From: Tindallia magadiensis
GTDB lineage: Bacteria > Bacillota > Clostridia > Peptostreptococcales > Tindalliaceae
Length of the DNA stretch: 64,000 bases
Assembly: GCF_900113635.1 (NCBI RefSeq)
Contig: NZ_FOQA01000004.1
Location: 1-64,000 of the forward strand
Direction of reading: 5' to 3'
Below, piece after piece: positions 27,314 through 35,005 of the stretch. The notes under the pieces were generated by a model. The model did no database searches. It was not told the origin of the DNA and saw nothing but the letters and a program-made list of their open reading frames with translations. How positions within the stretch are numbered: the stretch's first letter is position 1; every line of letters starts with the position of its first letter. The position numbers and the translations under genes were made by a program.

Positions 27314-28393
27314 TCAAGGACATATCACAAAATTTCTTGACCATAAACAGTCACTACAACTAGTCCCATTTCCATAACAATCTTCATCAGCTTTTTTAGG
27401 AAGCTCGCAACCCTCGACCAAATCACAATCTGGACAGGAAGGATAATGATTATTATAAATTGTATATCGAAATTTTCGGTATTCATCTGAGTTCCAAATT
27501 TCCAGAAGCCCTTTATCTTTAAGATTACCAAATCTATATTTTTTCACCATTTTTTTGCGTCCAAAAACAAACTCCTGACTATTCTGCGAAAGCCTGTAAC
27601 AAGGTACAATATCACCATATGCTGTAATAAACGTTGTAACATCTTCAATAAAATCGCATCGTCTTTCTGTTTTTAATGCCATCGCCGGAATGTAAATATT
27701 TACATTTTGTTTCCATGCATAATATCGAATTTGATTCAAATTTCCTTTTGTATTTTCTGTTGGATAAAGTGTATACATAATGGAGTTTTTCGTCTCCTCG
27801 GTTTGTGGTATTAGGTTCGAAACTATTAGACAGTCGGCATTAAGTGATTTTGTTAAATCAATAACGGCTAGCAAATCATCATCATTATCTTTTGAGATTA
27901 CGAACTGAATGTCTAGCTTTGGCAATTCACTCTTCATATCTTTTTTTATCTGTTGTAAACGTTGTAAATTTTCTATAATAAGCGAAAGCTTTTCACCTCG
28001 AATTTTTTGAAAACTGTCTTCCATTCCATCCACTGAAACCGTCACTGTCTGAACCCTTTTCACCATTTTCGTCATTCTTTCTTCTGTTAAATTTGTCCCG
28101 TTAGTAGTAACATGTATCGGATAATCCTTTAATCTTTCCAACACTTCTTCAAAACGAGGGTGAACCGTTGGTTCTCCGATACCACCAATCACAATGGACT
28201 CTAACCCTTCAACTGACTGTATCTCTCCTAAAATCTTACTTAACAGTTCATCACTCATATCAAAAGATCTAAAATCCCAGTTATTACGATAACAGATTTT
28301 GCAATGTAAATTGCATCGATTAGTTAACTCAAGGTATATTTTTTTTATCTCGTTTGTATTGACAGGTTCAATTCGATATCCTAAAGATTTCAT
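27314..28393 (-). CDS. Radical SAM/SPASM protein resembling tungsten-cofactor oxidoreductase maturases
   Basis: The protein has 359 residues. The radical SAM cluster motif is C27-x3-C31-x2-C34 (RCNLHCKICYRN), followed by GGIGEPTVHP (SAM-binding GGE-like) and VTTNGTNLT. The C-terminal SPASM region has many cysteines (CDFIED, PCYR, SCPDCDLVEGCE, SCSDCLWS). The general pattern, with a C-terminal CLW box and final CP, resembles the maturase encoded beside tungsten-dependent aldehyde oxidoreductases. No such oxidoreductase is present in this window, so the assignment is by resemblance. The start at 28393 has AAGGAAGG upstream. Confidence 0.7.
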   Translation of the reverse strand: MKSLGYRIEPVNTNEIKKIYLELTNRCNLHCKICYRNNWDFRSFDMSDELLSKILGEIQSVEGLESIVIGGIGEPTVHPRFEEVLERLKDYPIHVTTNGTNLTEERMTKMVKRVQTVTVSVDGMEDSFQKIRGEKLSLIIENLQRLQQIKKDMKSELPKLDIQFVISKDNDDDLLAVIDLTKSLNADCLIVSNLIPQTEETKNSIMYTLYPTENTKGNLNQIRYYAWKQNVNIYIPAMALKTERRCDFIEDVTTFITAYGDIVPCYRLSQNSQEFVFGRKKMVKKYRFGNLKDKGLLEIWNSDEYRKFRYTIYNNHYPSCPDCDLVEGCELPKKADEDCYGNGTSCSDCLWSRNFVICP

Positions 28394-28426
28394 AGCTACC
28401 TTCCTTTCAATCAAGGGTTTTCCACA

Positions 28427-28455
28427 ATTGTAGTATTTCTATACTTCATTGTCAA
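28427..28455 (-). promoter_or_regulatory. Promoter of the radical SAM gene
   Basis: On the minus strand TTGACA (28450-28455), a 17-base spacer and TACAAT (28427-28432) lie about 35 bases before the start codon. Confidence 0.85.
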
Positions 28456-28642
28456 TTTATTTGTAGTTAGCACCTTATGTTACTGTTCTTCTTTCATAAA
28501 AGATACATACTAATCCTATCATTTTTTTCGCATCAACTTAACGCTGTAGAGTAGCGTATTGAAGATGAGACACATAAAAACCCTTATGAAACAGTTCATA
28601 TCCCTTTAAAATAACTTGAAGCATTTAAAAACAACTCCGGTA

Positions 28643-28861
28643 CTAATCAGGATAATCATCTTTCACACAACATAGCCTAGTATAAAAAAAAGCCGTACTC
28701 GTACTACTGGCATTGCCGTCTCCTAATGTCGCAATATTTGAAAACCATGCGGTCGATTTTCTTCTCCATCCACGATTAAAATGAAGATGTAAATAAACAG
28801 AATCTACTAGCCAGATAATATGTGGCCAACTTCCCCTTAGATTCCTTGCCCAGTATCTAGA
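28643..28861 (-). pseudogene. Possible gene remnant in a gene-poor stretch
   Basis: In the 718-base gap between 28394 and 29111, one minus-strand frame stays open for 72 codons before a stop at 28643. An in-frame stop at 28862-28864 closes it upstream, and no ATG start is available. The translation has protein-like composition (RYWARNLRGSWPHIIWLVDS and LGDGNASSTSTAFFYTRL), which suggests the decayed end of a membrane protein gene. I cannot identify the family. The rest of the gap shows no convincing coding or RNA feature. Confidence 0.35.
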
Positions 28862-29111
28862 CTAAACACTTCGCGCCCAAATAGTACTAGGAACTATAAC
28901 AATAGCCAGCATTAAGTTGCTAAAATCCGTAACGACAGCTCAGGAAATCAACAACTTTCTCATTTGGTAAAAGCTTTTTTATTTTCCTCTTTGATTTTTT
29001 TCTTTCACTGAATGATCCCCATTTCTTCACAGGTTTGTCACAATTCTTCACTATACTATTACCTAACATTCCTCTTATAAGCTACAAAAAGGTACAAGGA
29101 GGTATCGCTCA

Positions 29112-29312
29112 ATGTTGCTAAAAAACAGAAGAAAATGGATCATCCCTTTATCATTTTTGCTATTTATATTGATAAGTCTGGCAACACTGACGGTAAATGG
29201 TGATTTTTTATCTATCGAAAGTTATCCGCATTCGCCTTCCAAACAGGATGAAATCACACCTTCTGACTCGATATACTCTAGTGAAATCAATATGGCCAAT
29301 AAAACGTACTGA
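29112..29312 (+). CDS. Small single-pass membrane or secreted protein, unknown
   Basis: This 66-residue protein starts MLLKNRRKW, followed by one hydrophobic helix (about residues 10-27) and a hydrophilic, Ser/Pro-rich tail (SYPHSPSKQDEITPS). AAGGAGG lies 9 bases upstream of the ATG and a terminator follows 15 bases after the stop, which supports a real gene. No family is recognised. With a basic N terminus and a TM segment it could be a type II anchored peptide or a secreted peptide with a signal sequence. A clear promoter was not found in the gap upstream. Confidence 0.6.
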   Translation: MLLKNRRKWIIPLSFLLFILISLATLTVNGDFLSIESYPHSPSKQDEITPSDSIYSSEINMANKTY

Positions 29313-29326
29313 GTAATTGATGCATA

Positions 29327-29363
29327 AAAAAACAGCGTGAATAAAAATTTTCACGCTGTTTTC
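29327..29363. terminator. Bidirectional terminator
   Basis: AAAACAGCGTGAA (29329-29341) pairs perfectly with TTCACGCTGTTTT (29350-29362), with A- and T-runs on both flanks. It serves the small plus-strand gene and the convergent CDF gene. Confidence 0.93.
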
Positions 29364-29373
29364 TACCGTTATT

Positions 29374-30318
29374 CTAAATAGCCCATTTTTTATCTTCTGT
29401 AAAACTTACGGTTAACCATGGGTCATAGGGGATTGGCTGTAATGCTTTGTAAATTTCTTCCCTTACAGCATCTGTATCTTTAATGGTAGTAATACGAGTA
29501 CCGTCATCGGTAATAAAGTCAATTTCAATAAAAAGTGCTGTTCCTACTTTGCTAACTCTACAAAATGATTCTCGAAAACGATATTTACTTCTGATTTCTG
29601 ATACTATTTTATTCATCTTTTGCTGCATTTTATCTTCCGGTGCCATGCGCATCAGCTCTCTAAATCCACCAAGCATTGACTGAATAGGTGCCTTTATTAA
29701 AAATAAAGATATCACCAGCACCATAATAGGGTCCATGTAAGGAACAATTCCAGCCAAAGGTGTTTTCCCAAGTACTCCTGCCAGCATAAATCCCAACGTA
29801 CTTCCCAGGGATATCAGCCCATCCGTTTTCCATTCTAAAGCTTCCATTTTCAATATATCTGACTGTATATTTTTACCTTTTCTACGTAGAAATAAAAAAA
29901 CCATTAAACAAAACATAGCCGAGAACCCTACGTAAACCAAGGTATAGTTTATCTTTACTTCACGCCCACCATTCAAGAGATCTTGGATCGCAAACGTGAC
30001 GGTTGTTAATACCAGCCCTATCATAACAAAGGATTTCAAGAATATAATAGCCGGTTCAGCCATGTTTTTCCCAAAGGGAAATCTTTTTGTTTCGCTTTCT
30101 GTCTCTCTCTCGATAAAATTAACAACCCATAGGGACATCCCCGATAATCCTACCGCCAAAAATGAATAGAGCCCATCTAAGAGGATCATCCTTGAATTTG
30201 TTAAGTAGCCCCAAAAAATTCCTGTAACCGCAAATAGGATCGTTCCCGCCATTGACATTTTTATCATTTTTTTAATAAATTGCGCATGATCTGCTTCATC
30301 TGCTTCATCCGCTTCCAT
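29374..30318 (-). CDS. Cation diffusion facilitator family transporter
   Basis: This is a 314-residue inner-membrane protein with about six TM helices. TM2 contains LLDGLYSF and TM5 contains EWKTDGLISLG, the acidic positions of the CDF metal site; the histidines usual in zinc-specific members are not seen, so the metal is uncertain. The cytoplasmic C-terminal domain (about 205-314) includes FIEIDFITDDGT. The N terminus has a repeated Glu-Ala-Asp pattern (EADEADEADHAQ) that could bind metal. It is 33 bases downstream of a TetR gene and probably under its control. Confidence 0.9.
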   Translation of the reverse strand: MEADEADEADHAQFIKKMIKMSMAGTILFAVTGIFWGYLTNSRMILLDGLYSFLAVGLSGMSLWVVNFIERETESETKRFPFGKNMAEPAIIFLKSFVMIGLVLTTVTFAIQDLLNGGREVKINYTLVYVGFSAMFCLMVFLFLRRKGKNIQSDILKMEALEWKTDGLISLGSTLGFMLAGVLGKTPLAGIVPYMDPIMVLVISLFLIKAPIQSMLGGFRELMRMAPEDKMQQKMNKIVSEIRSKYRFRESFCRVSKVGTALFIEIDFITDDGTRITTIKDTDAVREEIYKALQPIPYDPWLTVSFTEDKKWAI

Positions 30319-30351
30319 ACATAACTTCCTTTCTTTTGTGTTCCCATCAAC

Positions 30352-30927
30352 TTACTCACATTTCAACGCCGTTATTGAAAAGTTCATTAAATCTTTTTGA
30401 TAATCGACCACCTTATCTTTTTTGCCCTCAAACAGGTAAGCTTGTTCAGCAATGCCTTCCATTAACTCAACCAATATTTTTGCAATCATTGATGGTTGCA
30501 TATCCTGACGGATATCTTTTCGCCGTTGTGCTTTCTCAATCCGTTCTTCCAACCACTCATAGTATGGAATATATATCTGTTCCCATTCCTGAAAAAAACC
30601 AGTCGTTGCCATTCCTGAATAGCACAGACCTAATACATCCCGATAAAGATAGGTTATTTCAAAAGTAATTTCAATAATATTCTTCAACTGGTTTCGAAAT
30701 GGTTCTTCCTCTGATATGCGGCCTTTCATTTCTTTTAGCATATGTAGCAACATTTTCTCAGCAATATCAGGAACCAATGCATTTTTGGATTCGTAATATA
30801 AGTAAAATGTGCCTTGTGCGACTCCCGCTTCTTTTACAACATCAGAAACCTTTGTTTTTTCCAGACCTTTTAGTGAAAGCACTTTAATGGCTGCTTCTCT
30901 AATCCTGTTCTTTTTACTATTTATCAC
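30352..30927 (-). CDS. TetR/AcrR family transcriptional regulator
   Basis: The protein has an N-terminal helix-turn-helix (KVSDVVKEAGVAQGTFYLYY) and a helical ligand/dimer domain, about 191 residues from the start chosen. That start is a GTG at 30927 giving MINSKKNRIREAA, typical for the family and lying downstream of the promoter. An ATG at 30960 is possible but would leave a leader of only about 13 bases. Starts further upstream would overlap the promoter. A perfect palindrome covers the transcription start, implying autorepression, and the CDF transporter gene is in the same operon. The effector may be a metal or a toxic compound. Confidence 0.88.
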   Translation of the reverse strand: MINSKKNRIREAAIKVLSLKGLEKTKVSDVVKEAGVAQGTFYLYYESKNALVPDIAEKMLLHMLKEMKGRISEEEPFRNQLKNIIEITFEITYLYRDVLGLCYSGMATTGFFQEWEQIYIPYYEWLEERIEKAQRRKDIRQDMQPSMIAKILVELMEGIAEQAYLFEGKKDKVVDYQKDLMNFSITALKCE

Positions 30928-30960
30928 TTCTCTTTCTTCTATAATAGACCATCCTTCCAT

Positions 30961-30977
30961 TGACTGACTCTCAGTCA
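30961..30977. promoter_or_regulatory. Probable TetR operator
   Basis: TGACTGA-CTC-TCAGTCA is a perfect 7-bp inverted repeat with a 3-base centre, placed directly after the -10 of the tetR promoter. Position and symmetry fit a binding site for the TetR dimer encoded downstream. Confidence 0.78.
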
Positions 30978-30979
30978 TT

Positions 30980-31008
30980 ATTATAGCATAAGTCTTCTCA
31001 CTTAGCAA
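30980..31008 (-). promoter_or_regulatory. Promoter of the tetR-CDF operon
   Basis: On the minus strand TTGCTA (31003-31008), a 17-base spacer and consensus TATAAT (30980-30985) place transcription start inside the palindromic operator. Confidence 0.8.
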
Positions 31009-31068
31009 GCAAGGCTTTCCAAGCATCTACTAAGCCTTGCCTTTATCTACAAGATTGGTTACTTTGTC

Positions 31069-31809
31069 TCAAAAGGAATTTAATGTTTCCATTGTTTGGC
31101 CAATCGACTCTCTTATCGTCCATCTTGCCCTATGATCATAGGGGGTATTATCGCGGTTGATAATTAAAAGATCTTTTCCCCGATAATAATTAATCAGGCC
31201 TGCGGCTGGATGAACTACCAAAGAGCTTCCACCCACAATCAAAAAATCTGACTGAGAAATATGCCAAACGGCCGTCTCTAACACTTCCGTATCGAGAGAT
31301 TCACCGTACAGGACAACATCCGGTCGGACGATCCCGTTACATGTTTTGCATTCTGGTATTCTGTCTTTCTGCTTTATCATCTCATCCAAGGTTTCTTTTT
31401 CCCCGCAATCAATACAATAGTTTTTCAACACAGATCCATGTACTTCTAATACATTTTGACTGCCTGCCATTTGATGCAACCCATCAATATTTTGGGTGAT
31501 AATAGCTTTGAGTCTTCCTTGTTTTTCCCATTCAGCCAAAACTTTATGCGCTTTGTTCGGCTTTGCTTCTGGATAAACAAGATTGTTTAAGTAATACTCA
31601 AAGAAAACTTCCGGTTTATACCGAAGCATCCGATGACTTAATAACTCTTCTGGCGGATAACCTTTTGTATCTTTCTGATAAAGGCCTTGGGACGCAGATC
31701 GAAAATCAGGTATATGACTTTCGGTAGATGTTCCTGCTCCACCAAAAAAAACAATGTTTTCGGCTGCCTCAAGTTTTTCCTTAATTTCTTCTATTATCCT
31801 TTTATTCAT
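31069..31809 (-). CDS. NAD-dependent protein deacylase, Sir2 family
   Basis: This 246-residue sirtuin removes acyl groups from lysine using NAD+. It carries GGAGTSTESHIPDFRS (NAD binding), QNIDGLHQMAG, the catalytic His in LEVHGS, and the zinc site CIDCG...CKTCNG. RPDVVLYGESLD and GGSSLVVHPAAG complete the family pattern. The start at 31809 has AAGGGG 8 bases upstream. It is probably a single-gene unit. A 9-bp inverted repeat (31009-31017 with 31032-31040) lies downstream but lacks a T-run on the minus strand. Confidence 0.94.
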   Translation of the reverse strand: MNKRIIEEIKEKLEAAENIVFFGGAGTSTESHIPDFRSASQGLYQKDTKGYPPEELLSHRMLRYKPEVFFEYYLNNLVYPEAKPNKAHKVLAEWEKQGRLKAIITQNIDGLHQMAGSQNVLEVHGSVLKNYCIDCGEKETLDEMIKQKDRIPECKTCNGIVRPDVVLYGESLDTEVLETAVWHISQSDFLIVGGSSLVVHPAAGLINYYRGKDLLIINRDNTPYDHRARWTIRESIGQTMETLNSF

Positions 31810-31905
31810 GGACAACACCCCTTTTTAGGGTATCATATTTTTACTCATTATTAAAGAATCCTCTAATTTCTTTGATCAGTTATGATGTTTCTTCCTTTTG
31901 CTGTT

Positions 31906-31930
31906 GTTTGCACAAAATAAGATCGGGTAT
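31906..31930 (+). promoter_or_regulatory. Candidate sigma-B/sigma-F-like promoter of the phasin-AarF operon
   Basis: GTTTGC (31906-31911), a 13-base spacer and GGGTAT (31925-31930) resemble the sigma-B consensus. The start codon of the phasin-like gene is 70 bases downstream. It is similar to the site in front of the baeRF gene. Confidence 0.5.
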
Positions 31931-31999
31931 TGATTGTAACAGAACACTAAAAAATTATATACTGTCGTTGATATATTAATTCAAAGGAGGCTGTTAAGC

Positions 32000-32347
32000 A
32001 TGAAATCAATGGAAGGTACCTTAAAAAACATAGTATTGGCTGGTATTGGAACTGTTTCCTATTCCTATGAAAAAGGAAAAACATTAATAGATGAAATGGT
32101 TGCCAAAGGTGAACTCACGATGAAGGAAGGCGAAGATTTAGCAGGAGAGCTTAAAGCTTTTTTTAACCGTGATGCTAAAAACAGAACGCGGCATTGGTTT
32201 GATGATACTATTAATCGAATCCTGGAGGAAATGCATGTGACCACAAAGGAAGAAACCAACCAGTTAAAAAAAGAAATTGATGCTATGGAATCCCGACTAA
32301 CACTCTTAGAACAGCAAATAGCCACATTACAACAATCTGAGGACTAA
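32000..32347 (+). CDS. Phasin-like coiled-coil protein
   Basis: This 115-residue protein has an N-terminal region KNIVLAGIGTVSYSYEKGK and a C-terminal coiled coil (about 75-112, heptad-like LKKEIDAMESRLTLLEQQI). This is the layout of short phasin family/PhaI-like proteins. Polyhydroxyalkanoate synthesis genes are not seen here, so the storage role is not supported by context. Binding to membranes or to the AarF kinase encoded next is an alternative. AAAGGAGG precedes the start. The next gene begins 40 bases after its stop. Confidence 0.75.
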   Translation: MKSMEGTLKNIVLAGIGTVSYSYEKGKTLIDEMVAKGELTMKEGEDLAGELKAFFNRDAKNRTRHWFDDTINRILEEMHVTTKEETNQLKKEIDAMESRLTLLEQQIATLQQSED

Positions 32348-32387
32348 TAAAATCCAACAAAAATCCTTAAAGGAGTGACATAATGCC

Positions 32388-33980
32388 ATGAAAGGTTCCG
32401 GTGAAGCCAGTCGTTTTAGAGAAATTGTTGCTGTTCTTATTAAGCATGGAATTCAAGAAGGTCTTAAAGGCATTCAAGATCCGGTTCAATGGCGTATGGC
32501 TCTGGAAGAACTTGGTCCTACCTTTGTTAAAATTGGTCAGATATTATCCAGCAGACCCGACTTGCTTTCAGAACCTTTTCTTATAGAGTTTCAAAAACTT
32601 CAAAATCATGTCAAGCCAGAAAGTTCCGACAATTCCCACTTCTTGATCCAACAAGAATTTGGTTTGACACCAGCGGAACTCTTTGACTATTTTGAACCAG
32701 AACCTTTTGCCAGTGCTTCTTTAGCCGTTGTTCATCGAGGAAAGCTTAAAACTGGAGAGGATGTAGCCGTAAAGATCCAACGGAAAGGTGTCCGCGAAAT
32801 TATCCTGCGAGACATCCAATTGTTGCGCCGTTTAACTCGTTTTCTTCGGCCTTTATTGCATAGTCAAGTAATCAACCCGCAAGAGGTGGTGGATGAGCTT
32901 CGTGCTGCTGCAGAAAAAGAGTTGGATTTTTTGTTCGAAGCCAGTAATATGAAAATATTTCGTCACAACCACAACGATGAACCATCCATTAGTGCCCCTA
33001 TCGTCTACGATGCTCTCACTACTTCAAAAGTCCTGACAATGGAATATATTGATGGTATGACATCTGTATCACGAAACAAATTACTCCAACATCATTATGA
33101 TCCCGATCAGTTAGCGACTACCTTAGCCGATAACTATTTTAAGCAGGTTTTAGCCGATGGTTTTTTCCATGGTGATCCTCACCCGGGGAATTTTTTAATT
33201 CGCAAGAATCAAATTGTTTATATTGATTTTGGGCAGGTAGGCGTTTTGTCATCAAATATGCAAAAAAAACTTAATTATCTGCTGCTAGGTATTGCTGGAA
33301 GAAATATTGAACAGATCACACAAGCCGTACTCTCTATTGGTATCCGCCGTGGCGAAGTAAATAGTATGGCTCTCCATTCTGATCTTGAAAGGCTTTTTAA
33401 CCGGTATATTGATCAGCCAATTTCAGATATTGAACTCACCTCTCTGCTTGATGAGCTGCTATTTACAGCTAGAAACAACCAATTAGCGATGCCTTCTGAA
33501 TTTACCATGATGTTAAAAGGAATGATGACCTTAGAAGGTGTTCTAACAGACTTAGCTCCTAAAATCCAGTTAATGGATATTGCGGTTCCCTATTCACAAA
33601 AGCACTTGTTGACTGAACATACATGGAAAGATGAATTACAAGATCATTTACAGGCTTGGTTTTACGTTTCTCGGCATTTACCTCGCCTACCCGTCAAACT
33701 GACAGAAGTGATGAACCAAGCTCTCGCCGGTAAGCTAACCGTCCAAATGGAACACCGAAATTTGGAAAAAAGCATTTCTGCTTTGCAGGATATGGTTAAC
33801 CGGTTAGTTTTATCGATACTAATTGCCGCCTTAATTGTTGGTTCCTCTATTGTGATCAATGCAGAGGCCGGTCCTACCATGCGAGGCATTTCTCTTATTG
33901 GTTTTTTAGGGTATGCAGGTTCTGCTGTCATTGGGGTCTGGCTGATCATCGCCGTATTAAGATCCTATCGAAAAAAATAG
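32388..33980 (+). CDS. AarF/UbiB (ABC1) family atypical kinase
   Basis: This 530-residue protein kinase-like enzyme has the family sequences GPTFVKIGQILSSRPDLL (KxGQ), AVKIQRKGV (catalytic Lys), ELDFLFEASNM and HGDPHPGNFLIRKNQIVYID (catalytic loop and metal Asp). Two TM helices end the protein (about 475-497 and 503-525). UbiB proteins act as ATPases or kinases in quinone or lipid homeostasis. Since a ubiquinone pathway is not expected in a clostridium, a lipid-related role is more likely. AAGGAGTG precedes the ATG; a closer upstream ATG meets a stop after two codons. It is co-transcribed with the phasin-like gene. Confidence 0.93.
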   Translation: MKGSGEASRFREIVAVLIKHGIQEGLKGIQDPVQWRMALEELGPTFVKIGQILSSRPDLLSEPFLIEFQKLQNHVKPESSDNSHFLIQQEFGLTPAELFDYFEPEPFASASLAVVHRGKLKTGEDVAVKIQRKGVREIILRDIQLLRRLTRFLRPLLHSQVINPQEVVDELRAAAEKELDFLFEASNMKIFRHNHNDEPSISAPIVYDALTTSKVLTMEYIDGMTSVSRNKLLQHHYDPDQLATTLADNYFKQVLADGFFHGDPHPGNFLIRKNQIVYIDFGQVGVLSSNMQKKLNYLLLGIAGRNIEQITQAVLSIGIRRGEVNSMALHSDLERLFNRYIDQPISDIELTSLLDELLFTARNNQLAMPSEFTMMLKGMMTLEGVLTDLAPKIQLMDIAVPYSQKHLLTEHTWKDELQDHLQAWFYVSRHLPRLPVKLTEVMNQALAGKLTVQMEHRNLEKSISALQDMVNRLVLSILIAALIVGSSIVINAEAGPTMRGISLIGFLGYAGSAVIGVWLIIAVLRSYRKK

Positions 33981-33983
33981 CGC

Positions 33984-34667
33984 TCATCCCTTAGTATTTT
34001 TGTTGCTTTTTCGATTTGTTACCAGTCGATAAACCACTACCGAAACCAGCAATAACTGAGCTGAAGTTATCATAAAAATAAAATTAATATTTCTCTGTGC
34101 TTCCACTTTACTCTCCATATCATCTAAATATATCCCTGTGCCTATAATCCAGTCCCATGATTCAAAACCTGCTACATAAGATATTTTTGATTCCATTCTA
34201 TTCGCATGATCATAATATTGCCACTGATATTCTAAAAAGCCGCCGCCTTCTTTTTCTACTAAATCTACAAAATTCATAAAAAGTTGGTGGGTTTCACCTT
34301 CTCCTTCTTCTAGCAAATCCACTCCTTCCAAGTCTGGCCTGAATGGATGAACAACCAGTATTGGTTCATCATTATTAATCCAAAAATAATCTTTATTATG
34401 GGGACCAAATCGTAGGCTTCTTATCAGTTGCTTTGCTTGTAATTGAGCTTCTTCTCTCTCTAATATTCCCTCTTGTTCCATTGAATAAAAGTGAGAAAGA
34501 ATGGACCGTCCTATACGAGTATGATCCTGTATTTGATTTTGCCTTTCTTGAAGCATACTGTTATGAAGTTTTGGAAGTGAATACCATGTATTAAATACAA
34601 TAAATAATAGGATAGGAATTAGGAGAGGTACAAGCCACCTTTGCTTTTTCCAGTTCTCACTCATCAT
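33984..34667 (-). CDS. Membrane-bound single Cache domain protein without an output domain
   Basis: This 227-residue protein has TM1 (about 8-28), an extracytoplasmic sCache_2-type domain with FGPHNKDYFWINNDEP and ESWDWIIGTGIYLDDM, and TM2 (about 194-214), then ends with a short basic tail. Such domains usually sense small organic ligands in chemoreceptors and kinases. Here the protein stops after TM2, so it must signal through a partner or be a shortened receptor. The start at 34667 has GAGGAGG 6 bases upstream. It converges with aarF with only 3 bases between the stop codons. Confidence 0.82.
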   Translation of the reverse strand: MMSENWKKQRWLVPLLIPILLFIVFNTWYSLPKLHNSMLQERQNQIQDHTRIGRSILSHFYSMEQEGILEREEAQLQAKQLIRSLRFGPHNKDYFWINNDEPILVVHPFRPDLEGVDLLEEGEGETHQLFMNFVDLVEKEGGGFLEYQWQYYDHANRMESKISYVAGFESWDWIIGTGIYLDDMESKVEAQRNINFIFMITSAQLLLVSVVVYRLVTNRKSNKNTKG

Positions 34668-34701
34668 AAACTTCCTCCTCTCGCTATTTTTTGTATAAAT
34701 C

Positions 34702-34729
34702 ATTATACCCTAAAGATTCCAATATTCAA
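34702..34729 (-). promoter_or_regulatory. Promoter of the Cache protein gene
   Basis: On the minus strand TTGAAT (34724-34729), a 16-base spacer and TATAAT (34702-34707) precede the gene by about 35 bases. The overlapping GTTTGA-N15-GGGTAT also loosely fits the sigma-B type. Confidence 0.65.
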
Positions 34730-34837
34730 ACAATTTCAGTTCATTCTTTTACTGATTTAGAGTTAACACCAACATAGCTAGATAACCCATCAATTAGAAT
34801 CAGACTTTATTGGAGTTGCTTGTTTTTTCTATCCAGA

Positions 34838-34867
34838 TTGACTTATTCGCTATTATTTGACTATAAT
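34838..34867 (+). promoter_or_regulatory. Promoter of the BTAD regulator gene
   Basis: TTGACT (34838-34843), an 18-base spacer and TATAAT (34862-34867) place transcription start near 34874. This supports the start codon at 35006 over one at 34820. The remainder of the 302-base gap (34704-34837 and 34875-35005) shows nothing else. Confidence 0.75.
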
Positions 34868-35005
34868 GATGATACTATCTATTTACAGCTTTCAAACGGA
34901 ATGTTTCATCTTTATCTTCTGATTTCTGATTTTTTTGATTTTAAGAGGGTAACGAATAAGTATAAGTATATATCTATTACTGTTTGTAAGGAAGAAGGAT
35001 GCTTT

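Noticed and set aside
31009-31040. Inverted repeat after sir2 as a terminator
   Set aside because: No T-run follows on the minus strand and it overlaps the tetR -35; left as an unassigned repeat.
34820-35005. N-terminal extension of the BTAD regulator
   Set aside because: It would start before the predicted promoter, has no ribosome-binding site, and adds an unrelated hydrophobic stretch.
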